64,000 nucleotides of DNA from Harmothoe impar (taxonomy: Eukaryota > Annelida > Polychaeta > Phyllodocida > Polynoidae). Below the pieces are notes generated by a model. That model was not told the DNA's origin, made no database searches, and was given only the letters and a program-made list of their open reading frames with translations. Of this stretch, positions 26,319-37,378 are shown piece by piece. The DNA lies in NCBI GenBank assembly GCA_947462335.1, contig OX381721.1, positions 34,088,303-34,152,302 of the forward strand, written 5' to 3'. Every line of letters starts with the position of its first letter. The stretch's first letter is position 1. Position numbers and translations under genes: made by a program.

Positions 26319-27475
26319 AACTTAGCAGGGTCTCCTTCGGAACGTTCTAATGTTGTAATAACAAAGGTACCTTCAGCATTTTCTAGCTGCCTCTGAATAC
26401 GGTTTTCCATTTTGCGGACTGTTTTCAGGAGCTCTCTATCCTTTGTGACCCTATGTTCTTTTAACATGTTTGATCTATCATTAATTAGCTCAATGGTTTC
26501 AGCAGTGACCCAGGGCTCTGACTGTTTCTTAATGGTGAAAGTCTTGATGGGGCAGCATATATCAAGATAACTGATGATAGCATCATAGATAAATATCCAT
26601 TGTAAATCTGGGTTCACAGATTCCTGGAACGTGTCCCAGTTTAGACAAGAAAGATATTCCAGAAAGTCCTCCCTATCATAACCGCGATATGACCTGCCAG
26701 TAAAGGATGTAGGGGTTCTAACTTCCTTACCCTTCTTCCTGCTGGCAAAAATAGGATAGTGATCAGAGATGAGACAAGGTAATACACCACTTTTGTGCAC
26801 AATATCACAATCGGTCAATATCTGATCAATGCACGTACCGCCCACGAGATCTTTCTCATTCGGCCTAGTGATGTCTTCAATATACCGTTTTAGACTGGTT
26901 TCTCTGCATAGGTCAAAGAGGCCTATTGCTGGCCCTGAGTTGCGTTCTCTGCTATTTGCATTAACATCACTCAAGATCCACAATTCATAGCGCTCTCGAT
27001 CAATATTACCTACCAGACCTTGTAATTTGTCAAAAAAATCAGCATGTTCTCGGTTTGGGGGCCTATAAACATTCAGTATAATAAAGTTACGGTAATTCGA
27101 CTTTTCAAAAACGAGGGCTTGAACTTCTATATTATCCTCCATTAACTGTAAGGCTGGCTCTACATGGCAGTAGGGGCTAAAAAATTCACCTACGTAGGAT
27201 AATAGACCACCACCTGTTCTCCCTGGCCGGTCATTTCTGAAGATTCTTTTGTTCCCCCAGTGAAATAATGCATCGTCGGTACCAGCGGCAGCCCACGATT
27301 CACAGATACATAATATGTCACAATCAAGGCTTAGCCTAACATCAGCAAACTTTTTCCTGTTTAAACTTCGGGCATTTAAGCTGACCATGGTCACTCCCTT
27401 CAGGTCATTTAGAAAATTCTGTGTGTCAATTAGGCTAGCAGCTCTGGCTATTGGATCTGTGACAGGCATTTTCAA
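26246..27475 (-). CDS. LINE endonuclease domain (APE type), intact frame
   Basis: A 409-codon frame starting MKMPVTDPIARA. Visible APE-family landmarks are LNARSL near the start, CICESW with the metal-binding Glu, GGGLLSYV, NVYRPPNR, LSDVNAN (the Asp-x-Asn box), TCIDQILTD and SDHYPIFA (the catalytic Asp-His pair). In these elements the domain nicks target DNA to prime reverse transcription. The frame shifts at about 26300, where the remaining ORF2 continues in another frame; the final residues of this frame are therefore out of register. No upstream ORF1 is recognised, so the copy may be 5'-truncated. Confidence 0.75.
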   Translation of the reverse strand: MKMPVTDPIARAASLIDTQNFLNDLKGVTMVSLNARSLNRKKFADVRLSLDCDILCICESWAAAGTDDALFHWGNKRIFRNDRPGRTGGGLLSYVGEFFSPYCHVEPALQLMEDNIEVQALVFEKSNYRNFIILNVYRPPNREHADFFDKLQGLVGNIDRERYELWILSDVNANSRERNSGPAIGLFDLCRETSLKRYIEDITRPNEKDLVGGTCIDQILTDCDIVHKSGVLPCLISDHYPIFASRKKGKEVRTPTSFTGRSYRGYDREDFLEYLSCLNWDTFQESVNPDLQWIFIYDAIISYLDICCPIKTFTIKKQSEPWVTAETIELINDRSNMLKEHRVTKDRELLKTVRKMENRIQRQLENAEGTFVITTLERSEGDPAKFWREVAHLINPEDKGTLPSSLPMN

Positions 27476-28599
27476 TAAAAAAGAATATCCCGGTCCGAGG
27501 ATCTATACCAGGACCGAGAAGAGTAGCAGCCGGGGAATTACTCACCCGGGCCAATATCCAATTTCGGGGGGGGGGGGAGGTGAATTCCAAATGCAGGTGG
27601 AGGGCTCCACAGACCTCACTCGCAGTTGGTAGCACGGTTACGGGTATAGATCCAAGTGATATATGAGCACAGACTAGGACTAAGAATTACTATGACTATG
27701 AATTGCATAATGATAGTTACTGTTTAATGATGAAAATGAATAGTCGGTTTCATGTTGCAGTCTGTTTTTAGGATACACGTATCTCCAGGTTGAAAGTGTC
27801 GTTTGGCTATGTGAATGAAGCATGTGAGTTGCTAACAGTAATATAGTGTATAGCGAGCATACTGGTCATTCCTCACCTATTATTCGATAAAGATATTTAG
27901 ATTAAAAAAAAAAAATCCGGTAGGAGCGTCAGTCATTATTCAGAGGTGGAAAAATAACAAAGTTACACGGACTATGTTTTGTGGAGTCATACTGGCAGGA
28001 CCGTTCTGTCCCCTTCTTCCACAAAAGTCTAACACGAAGTCAATACGTTGAAATGGGGTTGGATGGCTAAATTTGGCACAGTCACATTTCTTAAAATCGA
28101 CATGGGACAGGTAGCTTTAATACGGACATGAAGGGAAAAAAGTAACATGATGTAGGGTGTTTCTTAAATCTGACATGACATATTCTTAAATGTGACATGG
28201 GATATTGGGATTTAGTTGACAGGTGGCATGGTTGTTTCTAAAAATCAACATGTGACATGCCCCTCCCTCCATCTAGACTCCAATTGAAAATAACTTGCTC
28301 CTTTTCACTAATAGTTGGATTTATTCACGGGAGCCAGACATTCCTCCGGGATAGTTAATATATAATACCATTGAGAGGAGCTACCAACCTAAAAAAATCT
28401 AATGTCATGGTCTAGACTGCTAGATGGCAATAGCGCCGTGTGTGATGGCAAGGACATGTTTTTCCCCAATGCATTTAATTCGAATTTAATCCTGTTACAT
28501 GTAAACGCACTATGGTGCACTATGTCTGTCAGACATTATAGGGTCCTTACATATTGTCAAATATAGTAAGTATAAATATGGTATTTACTCATTAAACAG
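27476..28599. other. Spacer between two LINEs
   Basis: No gene. 28090-28275 contains a repeat built on ATCGACATGGGACA phrases, shared with 56565-56810 (inverted) and 61365-61500. Confidence 0.4.
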
Positions 28600-29514
28600 C
28601 CGCATTATAATTCAATGCACTATGTCTCTTATCTTCAAGCTATCTGAACTAGCTTTTGTGGAAAACTATAACTATTTAGGTGTTCAGCTAGATCAGTCTC
28701 TGAAGTTTGATCGACAAATCAATCAAATGAGGAGTAAAGCAGCTGTCAAACTTTACATTTTTGGGAGACTACGCAGATCCATGTCATATGCCCAAGCCCT
28801 GCGTGTATATAAAACTAAGATGCTACCATATATGGAATATGGAGGTATCCTTGTACATGAAACTAACAAAACTTTACTAACAAAACTGCAACGGTTACAA
28901 AATAGAGGACTTAAGATTGCCCTCTATTCACCCCCTAGGACATCTACAGAAAAAATTCATAAGGATGGTAAAATAAACTTTTTAGAAGAAAGAAGGCAAA
29001 AACAAATTGCAGTCCACGCCTATAAGATGACTAAACAAGATAAATATCTAGCAATCCCTGCTAGGGAAACTAGGTTACATGATGCTCCTGTACTAAAAAC
29101 ATATGATAGACGCTTACAAGCCTTCAAACGTAGTGTTACTTATAAGTGTGCATATTATTGGAATGACCTAGGGGTGAATGATAGGCTCATTCCAACCCTG
29201 GAGGAATTCAAGACCAACAGGAAGAAATATCTTGCCTCTCTTAGAAAGTAGATTTTTCAGTGTATCCTATCCCACTTTATTCTGTTACGCTACTATAATT
29301 ATAGCTACATGTTTTCTCTACCTTACATACCAACGCTACACACCATTATTTCCTTATTAGCTTTGTGACTGTCTGGTACTAGCCAAATGCCTGTAAACAG
29401 CAATATACTCATGACGGCCCTCAGGAGCCAGGAGAATATAGGCACCGACCATATATATAAGGAGCCTAACCTGTTTAACTCCTGATTAAAAATTACTTAA
29501 AAAAAAAAAAAAAA
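28600..29514 (+). mobile_element. 5'-truncated LINE with poly(A) tail
   Basis: A reverse-transcriptase C-terminal frame followed by about 260 bp of 3' UTR and a run of 16 A at 29499-29514. It is a different family from the other LINEs here, which end in short tandem repeats. The 5' boundary is approximate. Confidence 0.6.
28622..29251 (+). pseudogene. LINE reverse transcriptase C-terminal fragment
   Basis: An open 209-codon frame with YNYLGVQLDQSLKF, a thumb-like RVYKTKMLPYMEYG, LQRLQNRGLKIAL and the end YYWNDLG...LEEFK. It begins after the catalytic YADD position, so it cannot encode a working enzyme even though the frame is unbroken. Confidence 0.7.
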
Positions 29515-29566
29515 TGCTGCATAAATAAACTGGGTCCAATGTGGCAAAAGGAGCCTAGAAATGTGA

Positions 29567-30072
29567 TTTTGTTGCACCCTGACAGAACAGGTATAACTTG
29601 GTATAAATGAAAGGGGAATCCCAAGGTTATAACCTATCAGTATGTATGACCTTGTAACCCTACAGCCACATAGAGTAAAATGCAAGTTTCCATGGCACTG
29701 CTTCATATCCTTATGTAAACCTATTGCCAAGATGCTAACACCAGATGCCACTAGGAAGTCATGATTGAGATATAACACGTGTGTACTATCAATTATTTTA
29801 TCTGATAAGGGAAAAAATTTAGTCCTATACAGGACAATAATCATGGGACACATGTAATGGTTAATGATTGGGCAAACACATAGCCATCTTATGATCAATT
29901 TGCAGATATCCAGGTGGGAGCTATCTTGTGTTATGAATAAAGTACAAGTTGCCATGGAAACTATCATTATCCTCTATGTGTCTTTAGGTTTACAGTGTGA
30001 TACGTGATAGTCATGGGATTCCCCTTTCATTTGATACCATGTAATGACGGTTTTGTCAAGTGGTGTAACGAA
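29567..30072. mobile_element. ~500 bp fold-back element
   Basis: GGTATAAATGAAAGGGGAAT (from 29600) is mirrored near 30014-30038 with one small difference. Weaker arm similarity extends outwards (GTTGCACC...GACA against TGTCAAGTGGTGTAAC). Inner words around GCCATGG are also mirrored. The minus-strand frame across it is not a gene. Confidence 0.6.
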
Positions 30073-31194
30073 TTTCAAATCCATAGTTGTGGGCCCCTCG
30101 TCCAATGGTAGGGTTGCCAGAGGGTCTGCATGAGAGCCCAGTCCCTATCTGTTCCTATGTTAAACGATGTCACACCGCAGAACCCTTTTACATCAACTGT
30201 ATATTACATGATTACTTAAAATTACATAACATCATGTCATAATTATGAATTATTAATAATAATAATTCATAATTTCTTATTACTTATTATTTATGAATAT
30301 ATACGAGATGTGAAGCTAATATAAGTTTAATAAGGACCACATGTATTTCTCCCCGGTACCTTACACTAAGCCAAAGCCAAGCCAAGCCCCCAGACATAAT
30401 TAATCCCCCTTACTATTCAGGTGTCCTGTCCAGACAGGACGGCAGTTAATTATTAATCTCTCTATTGAGTAATCCGCCGGGTGGTAAAGCACTGGCATCA
30501 TCTTAGGTAAATATAATGGTAGTTGGCGTCTGAACCCCTAGAGGTGGTTAGGTAACCCCCGCCAGGTGGTGCATGCACCCAACTGACGGTTGCTAACCAA
30601 TATCATCCAATTACATGCCAGGTAACATATATAAGTATTAAGTTAATTGTCCAATCATGATCCATGTACCATATATCACCCCTGTGACGTAACTGGCCTC
30701 CTTCTCACCGGACCTACTATGTAAAGGGCCGGATGAGGGTGGAGGGGGACAGAGGACAGCAGTTGGTCTCTATCCATGTACCAATAACTGAATAAACCAT
30801 GAGGATATCTCTATTTCGGTGCCTCATTGCTACTTCATTCAAACACGGGTATGTCCATGCCCACAATGACCCTTTTTTATATGTAATTAGCTACAGTTAG
30901 TTACATAGTTACTATATCAACATAGCAATGATAATTTGTTAAATGCGAATATTGACGCATTCTAAACATACATGATACATTATATGTCTCATCATTTTTA
31001 AAAATCCTCCGGCCACCCTTCTAATAGCACAGGATGCAACAGCTGTAAACAGCTGTGAACTTGGATAGATTGATCTTGACTAGCTGCCTCTGAAGGTCAG
31101 CATGGCAGGATAACACCTCTATATTACACCCCATTAACATGTATCCATTAATGACTTTACATAAGATATCAATAATACAGCTTCACACAGAAAA
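30073..31194. other. Non-coding spacer
   Basis: A weak tRNA A-box-like word at about 30097-30115 lacks a B box. An AT palindrome lies near 30238-30275. No gene seen. Confidence 0.4.
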
Positions 31195-31410
31195 GAAAAA
31201 GTGTCTAAAGGGAGTCCAGGTTGCCTCCAGAATGACTCCCCTCTTTAGGGGAGCCCAGCATGACTAAGAAAGCCCAAGTGATTCCCTGACCTAACTTAGG
31301 GGAGTCACATAGCTCTCGGGATCACTAAAGAACCTGGGCTCCCCTAAAAGAGGGGAGTCATTCTGGAGGCAAGCTGGACTCCCTTTTGGCGCAGTTTCTT
31401 TTCTTTGTGT
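31195..31410. mobile_element. 216 bp palindromic MITE, ACACAGAAAAGAA ends
   Basis: Arms of about 75 bp: GGGAGTCCAG-TTGCCTCCAGAATGACTCCCCTCTTT-style left arm with a nearly perfect mirror at the right, ending TTTCTTTTCTTTGTGT. A distant relative lies at 60020-60260. Confidence 0.75.
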
Positions 31411-32340
31411 TCTCCTATTGGCCTTATACATTCCAGGCATAGTTATATAGGTAATTTGAGAATCCCACTAAATATTTGGGCATAAATGAATGCTATAAGC
31501 GAACATTTTAAAGTACGATGAATTTTGCTATAGGTCAAATCTTTCCCTCTTAATTCCAATTCAACCTATAAGTGAGGTTGACTTTTAAGCGAGGTTTAAT
31601 GGTAGTCGTTTGTCGACCAGACGAGATTATTTATCTTATTTTCTTAAAAAAGTGGTTTCTCAATACCAGTACGGACAGATATTTTGCAGGGGCTTTAAGG
31701 TTCTCTTTAAACTAGGGGGACCAACATGTATGTATAAGAAAAAAACGTTTGTTTCATGAACAATCCTCACAAGTTGCCTTACATTATCAACATTATACAA
31801 TAAGATCTGATATCAAATCAGCTGATTTGGGTCCAATAGTCTTACATCATCATTGCAATAAGAAATGAATAAATAATTTTCAAAAACCTGATTCCTGTGA
31901 CATGCACAGTGAGGCTATAAACAAAGGAGCACTCGTCAAACAACCCTCAGTGGGGAGCTCTATGGGGTGTTTATGTTATGTCCTTATTAACAATATTTGA
32001 CAAAATTCCCCTTAATTGCTCTTAAAAAGCTACTTTATAGTGGTTAAATCAACAATTTTGATGATTTGACAGGCCGTTAAATACGGGCAAGGGTTATTTC
32101 ACGGGAGGGGGTGTTAAATACGGCCTTCCTTGGTTAAGTCAATAGAATTGCCGTATTCACCATGAAATAAAAAGCAGTTGTAGTTGTTATGTGTGGCCTA
32201 ATTGTCGATCAGTAATCAACGGGGGGAGAGGATGATTAGTGGGGGAGGCAGGGGGACGCTAACGGGGAAGCGCGCGCTCCCATCCAGCAGACGCACCGGA
32301 GACACATGCCCAGGTAGATGCACCTGCAGCTTTGTTTATC
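31411..32340. other. Non-coding spacer
   Basis: Contains small inverted words (TTAAATACGG, GGTTAA) near 32080-32150. No gene recognised. Confidence 0.35.
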
Positions 32341-32799
32341 GGGTAAGTGGTGCCTTAGGCAGTCAATGGGTAAATGGTACCTTAGACAGTCAATGGGTAA
32401 ATGGTACCTTAGACAGTCAACGGGTAAATGGTACCTTAGACAGTCAACGGGTAAATGGTACCTTAGACAGTCAATGGGTAAATGGTACCTTAGACAGTCA
32501 ACGGGTAAATGGTACCTTAGACAGTCAATAGGTAAATGGTACCTTAGACAGTCAATAGGTAAATGGTACCTTAGACAGTCAATGGGTAAATGGTACCTTA
32601 GACAGTCAACGGGTAAATGGTACCTTAGACAGTCAACGGGTAAATGGTACCTTAGACAGTCAACGGGTAAATGGTACCTTAGACAGTCAATGGGTAAATG
32701 GTACCTTAGACAGTCAACGGGTAAATGGTACCTTAGACAGTCAATAGGTAAATGGTACCTTAGACAGTCAATGGGTAAATGGTACCTTAGACAGTCAAT
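32341..32799. repeat. Minisatellite: 17 units of 27 bp
   Basis: 459 bp, exactly 17 x 27. The core is GGTAAATGGTACCTTAGACA plus GTCAAYG/TCAATRG. The first unit is the most diverged (GTAAGTGGTGCCTTAGGC). The only frequent variable positions are two bases after GTCAA (TG, CG or TA). Because 27 is divisible by 3 the array is open in several frames on both strands, which explains the long frames; I see no reason to call a gene. Confidence 0.95.
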
Positions 32800-32907
32800 C
32801 CCAGTGGGCACAAAATTCAGTTCAATGTTCAATCAACGTTGAAACAACATTGAATCAACATTGTCAACCAGTTTTCAATGTTGATTCAATGTTCTGTGCC
32901 CACTGGG
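32800..32907. mobile_element. 108 bp palindromic MITE, CCCAGTGGGCACA ends
   Basis: CCCAGTGGGCACA (32800-32812) is mirrored at 32895-32907, with an interior of AACGTTGA/TCAACATTG words. It abuts the last minisatellite unit with no gap. Confidence 0.75.
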
Positions 32908-32937
32908 ATGGGCGAGGTTACATATAGGGCTCTGTCT

Positions 32938-33174
32938 CATGAGATTGTAGCAATTGAAACGTCGTTGACTGGGTGTAGACAGAAACGGGGGGAAAAGGTT
33001 AATGGATTATTTTAACAGAATATATTACTTCTCGTCATTTCTGTGTACATAGCCCCCATTTCAGCCCTTTTGAAACTTGCTGGACAAAGACTTCACCCGG
33101 TCAAAGACTACACAGGTCAAAGACTACACCCAGTCAAAGACGTTTCAATTGTTACAATCTCATGAGACAGAGCC
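32938..33174. mobile_element. Best-preserved GTGTCTC-family TIR element
   Basis: 237 bp with 36 bp ends (GGCTCTGTCTCATGAGATTG..., inverse at 33139-33174) that differ at about one position. The interior has three GGTCAAAGAC-type units near the right end. ATAG occurs on both flanks. Confidence 0.8.
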
Positions 33175-33830
33175 ATAGGTCGTGTTACATATACTGATTG
33201 TTTATATTTATACAGAAAGTGCGGTGGGCAAACAGACCACTGGATTGTAACATCTACGTAGGGTAACTCGTCCAGTTATATATAAATATAGCTAGATATA
33301 CATGTATTATGAAGTATACATGATGCAGACATTTGATGCACTTCAATGTATGGTGAGAGCTGTGGATCATTAAAAATAGAGTTTAATGTAATGCCTTCTG
33401 GTATGTGGCTACCATGGTCATATTACCTAACCACGTGTACTGTTTGTTTGCCAACACTGTAACGTAGCAGAACTGTATATGTAACTCGACCTATGCAGAT
33501 CTGCGACTTCACAGTGTCGGCAAACAAAGGCTACACATGGTTAGGTAACCTCATCAAGAAAGCCACACACCAGGGTCACTATTGTAAAGTATATTTCAAA
33601 CTGCCTGTCGGCTGTATTTATTTTCCAGATTTCAGGTATAAGTTAAACTGTAAGGTATAGTATATGTATGTGATGGTATTTGCCTCGTTTAGGACGCACT
33701 TTGGTCTCCATATATATATGATATAACTGCCTGATTCATGGAGCATATACCTAAGGGGTCGCAGTCCAATGCTTTGTTTGCCCGCCGCACCTCCCATGTA
33801 AATAAATCAAGTATATGTAACTCGACCTAT
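33175..33830. mobile_element. 656 bp nested fold-back element
   Basis: The outer arms (ATAGGTCG-GTTACATATACT ... GTGCGG-GGGCAAAC) are mirrored near 33763-33830. Inner arms (TTACCTAACCACGTGTA ... TTTGCC-ACACTGT) at about 33420-33465 are mirrored at 33510-33555. Part of it recurs near 35790-35950. Confidence 0.65.
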
Positions 33831-33992
33831 AGTCGGGTCTCTGTGATCCATACACATTAGGTCATCTGTAAGTTATCACTGTTAGAAGTAAGTAATGTTC
33901 CTGTGCACCAAATACTGGGGGCAACTTTGGTTCCAGTAGATTGTGCTGTAGACCTACAGCAAGTCAGCTTATGTATATTTACAGCACATATA

Positions 33993-34029
33993 CTGTACAG
34001 TAACAGCAACATCTGCTGTTACTGTACAG
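33993..34029. repeat. Perfect 16 bp hairpin, 5 nt loop
   Basis: CTGTACAGTAACAGCA, loop ACATC, then the exact inverse. Similar CTGTA/TTACAG words recur at 34650-34745. Confidence 0.9.
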
Positions 34030-34057
34030 CAGACTTAATTGTAAAACCAAATCTGAA

Positions 34058-34475
34058 GGTCCTGGGTTCGCCTCCCAGTGCTGGTGATACTTTTGATTAT
34101 CCATGTGAGGGGAAAACGAATTTTAGGTGGATGTAGGTAAAACAGGAGAAGTGGCTTGACCAAGGATTGAACTCACGACCTGTAATGTTGTAGACGGGCC
34201 CTGATCCGTTGTGCCACAGAGCCGGTGTTACAAACATTCATATTGGTATGGGATATATCTCTATTCTACTTCTCAACTGATTGATTATAATTAGTAAAGG
34301 TCTGGGGTTTGCCTCCGAGTGCTGGGGATATTTTTAATCATCCATGTGAGTGGAAAACGAATTTTAGGTGGATGTAGGTAAAATAAGAGAAGTGGCTGGA
34401 CCAAGGATTGAACTATGACCTGTGGTGTTGGAGATGGGCTCTGATCCTTTTCACCATAGAGCCGGTGTTACAATT
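34058..34475. repeat. Two tandem tRNA-derived SINE-like units
   Basis: 34058-34230 and 34298-34472 share GGT-CTGGG-TTCGCCTCCCAG-style starts (B-box-like on plus). They also share the phrase GAAAACGAATTTTAGGTGGA and a minus-strand tRNA-like part (CACCGGCTCTGTGGCACAAC, then GAGTTCAATCC). A third partial trace lies at 34560-34595. The second unit has decayed boxes. Confidence 0.6.
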
Positions 34476-34595
34476 GGTCATATCAGGATATAAGCTACCT
34501 CCGCCATGTCTGTATTAAATGAGCTACGGCCTTGTTGCTAAAGATGCCTAATGAGAGGTGACTAGACCAAGGATCGATCCCACGACCTCTCGTGT

Positions 34596-37378
34596 AAATA
34601 TTACTGGGAAAAGTACTATAGATCTACAAGTCACTACCGTAACCTGCATTTACAGTAACAGAAATGTACATATACAGTGAAATTTGCTGTATTATTCTTT
34701 ACAGCTGAAGTACTGTACATTTACAGCAAATTTTGCTGTTCACGAACAACAACTTTTTATAGTGTAACTTTTGTTTCAACTTATAACACAACATTAGAGG
34801 AGCGGATACAGGGTTTGGAAAAAGGGGTAGGGGCTAACAATCCTAAAATATATCCTGAATAAATATATTTACACTAGAAAACTCAAATTTTGGGCCAAAA
34901 AAGCAAGGGGTGCACGTCAGGTCTGCCCTGTAAATCCGGGCCTGCGACGATGAATGGTAAACTTGAATAAATACTCCATCAAAGTTGAATACACAGTAGA
35001 CGACCAGGAAGTGAAGCACCATCTTAGAGATGCTGGAGCGTAGAACCGGTTTTGGTTTCTATATCGTTCAGAGTGCCAGAGAGATTCCCCTTTATACATG
35101 AGATTGGAAAGACGCCAAAATAAAGGGCCCCAGGACACAGAATGACCTACTTTGACAGTTAAATACACAGCAACCTATGTCCAAAAGTCGAAAAGGTTTC
35201 ATAGCATACATCATTTGTATTCTTTCTCAATATATACATGCATATAATAGCACTTCAATGTGCAGGCATAACGTTTTACCAACGTATATGTACACTGGCT
35301 TATTCTTTGGCTCCCCATGTGTCCGATCTCTCAGTCTCTATAGCATGACTAAGTTCCTCATTCTTTGACTCCCTGTATGACCAACCTAGGTTAGCTAATT
35401 ATGATATTGTCAGTTTGGTCAATTCTGACCAACTCACCTTAGTCTTCTCCAATTCGACAGTCCTTTTGAGTAAGGCATGAGTCGTATTATGTTATTTTTT
35501 AAGAAGTACTTGGTCATGCCTTAGCAATGTCCCTTATCTGGGGTAGCCAATTCAGGATACGGACCAGCGCATTTCAATTTTTTATGCAGCTGGGAGGGAA
35601 ACACGCTTGTTAATTCATATAGCCGAAACAAATTAAAGTATTAAAATGTAATGCCTTTCAAAGAAAAAAAAAGGAATTGTAATGGTTTCGGTTTCACATC
35701 TCCTTAGTATTTGATTTGGACACTTTAAAAAAACACTGAAAGCTCAATCTAACCGTCATTTGCCATGCCACAGTTGTTGTGTATCATACAGGAAAGGTTA
35801 CATATGGAAGTCCGCCACGTCACAGTTTGGGCAAACATAGGTTATATGTGGTCGGCTGTATTTATTTTCAAATTTCAAGTATAAGGTATACTATAAGGTA
35901 CAGTGAGGTACATGTATAAAATAGTATTTGCCTCATTTAGGCAAATACTCTCCCGTGAACCCCATTTGATCTGATCCCAACCAGAAGTACCCTGTACCCT
36001 AGCAGCAGGACCACACAGCCACACATGTTTGAGCCTGTTCTCTATAGGGCCTATGATGGTGAGGCATTGTCCAATTAGACAAAGTTAAGAGTACTGTTTA
36101 GTTGCTGCTGCTGCTATATAATTTGGGGGCTCTGCCTCTGCACCCCCTTTTTCTTTCTTTTTTTCTTGAAATATCAGAATAGCCAAGGAAATAAAAGATG
36201 TATCAGGCATATCAAATCTTCTTCTCAACATGAGATCCGTACCCAGCTTCTGGAAGTCAAAACCAGAAATACCATGTACTCAAGGACCTTGACCACTGAG
36301 TCTTGGTTCAAGGTGAGTATATGACTAGGTTGTATCAGAATGAGGCTGCACTCTTCAAGCATATGCTATGGTCATTGTATTTCTATGAGAACACACAGAG
36401 TACAGCAGCATTTCACTTGGCCTACGGCCTCGTGAAATGCGGCCCGAGGGTCAACTCGAGAAATACCCCTCCAACAGACCAAAAACTTGTGCACGTTTGT
36501 CTATTTATTCAGTAGAGAAGAGTATTTCTAATAGTCATAGAATTGGAGCCATATCATCTATAGTTGTTCTTATTAGAGCATTTTACCTTTTCCGTTCTCT
36601 AAAGTAGGGACCTTTAGCAAACCCAAATTAGTTTATTAAATGTAGACGAAACTCTTTAATGCCGAATGGGCACGAAGTGCCTCTGGTGGTGCTGACAGGG
36701 CTATATGACATGGGGTTAGGTGTGACAGGGGCCAAAAGCCCTAGAACCAAACTTATCTGGGCACCCCAGTTTAGTTTCAACACCCTGGTTGACGGGTCCT
36801 TTTTTGTCAAAAGCACGCATATAATTGCCAATATGTTAGGATGTAACCTATTAGGTCATTACTGTAACTGGTGATATTATACATTTAGACTAATTGCATG
36901 GAGGTATCTTGATTTTGAACACTTCAAGAGTAGCATTATGCTTCAATCCAACACGGAAGCTAATACGTAGATCTGCCAAGATAATTGATAACTGACAAGT
37001 GAAGAACAGTGGCTGGCTTAATGAATGATAGCCAGGTATAATTGATTAGTTAACGGCAGTACATATTAATTGTGTCAATTTGAGCAATGTAATTCCTACA
37101 ACTGGTATCCTATATATGTTGATACCATTACACAATTCAAATTTGCCATTGGGAATATTTCGTCAACATTTTAGCAAGTTAAGAGAGTGGTGGGGGGGGG
37201 GGGGAGGACAAAAATGATGGCGCCCAACGCCTGTAAGTGTAACAATGAGTATTCGCTGGCCTAGCGGCCAGGGACGCCTGCATATTAATGAGGTGAAGTC
37301 ACTCAGGTGTGCATTACCCGGTAGAGGCTCAGGTTAGGGATTACATGGAAATCATAAATTCCCGCCCAATGTGCTATA
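34596..37378. other. Repeat-poor non-coding stretch
   Basis: No exon recognised. A partial repeat of the 33175-33830 element lies near 35790-35950. A CTG triplet run occurs near 36103. A G run lies at 37191-37204. Confidence 0.4.

Larger units (their letters stand above)
24436..27475 (-). mobile_element. CR1/L2-like LINE with endonuclease and reverse transcriptase, internally deleted
   Basis: Reads on the minus strand. The 5' part is an apurinic-type endonuclease, the middle a linker, then reverse transcriptase and the C-terminal end. The 3' end is a short AATC repeat tail at about 24436-24460, as is usual for CR1/L2-type elements. Frameshifts near 26300 and 25670, a stop near 25845, and a deletion near 25935 make it dead. 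Confidence 0.8.

Noticed and set aside
29497..29967. 156-codon minus-strand frame
   Set aside because: Overlaps a fold-back element and starts in the poly(A) tail of a LINE; low-complexity, no family features.
30097..30165. tRNA-like word CCTCGTCCAATGGTAGGG
   Set aside because: No B box and no pairing acceptor stem.
32341..32799. CRISPR-like regular array
   Set aside because: Units are directly adjacent with no unique spacers, and the window is eukaryotic.
32202..32842. Long open frames on both strands encoding nine-residue repeats
   Set aside because: Produced by the 27 bp minisatellite, whose unit length keeps every stop-free frame open; no splice sites, start context or family match.
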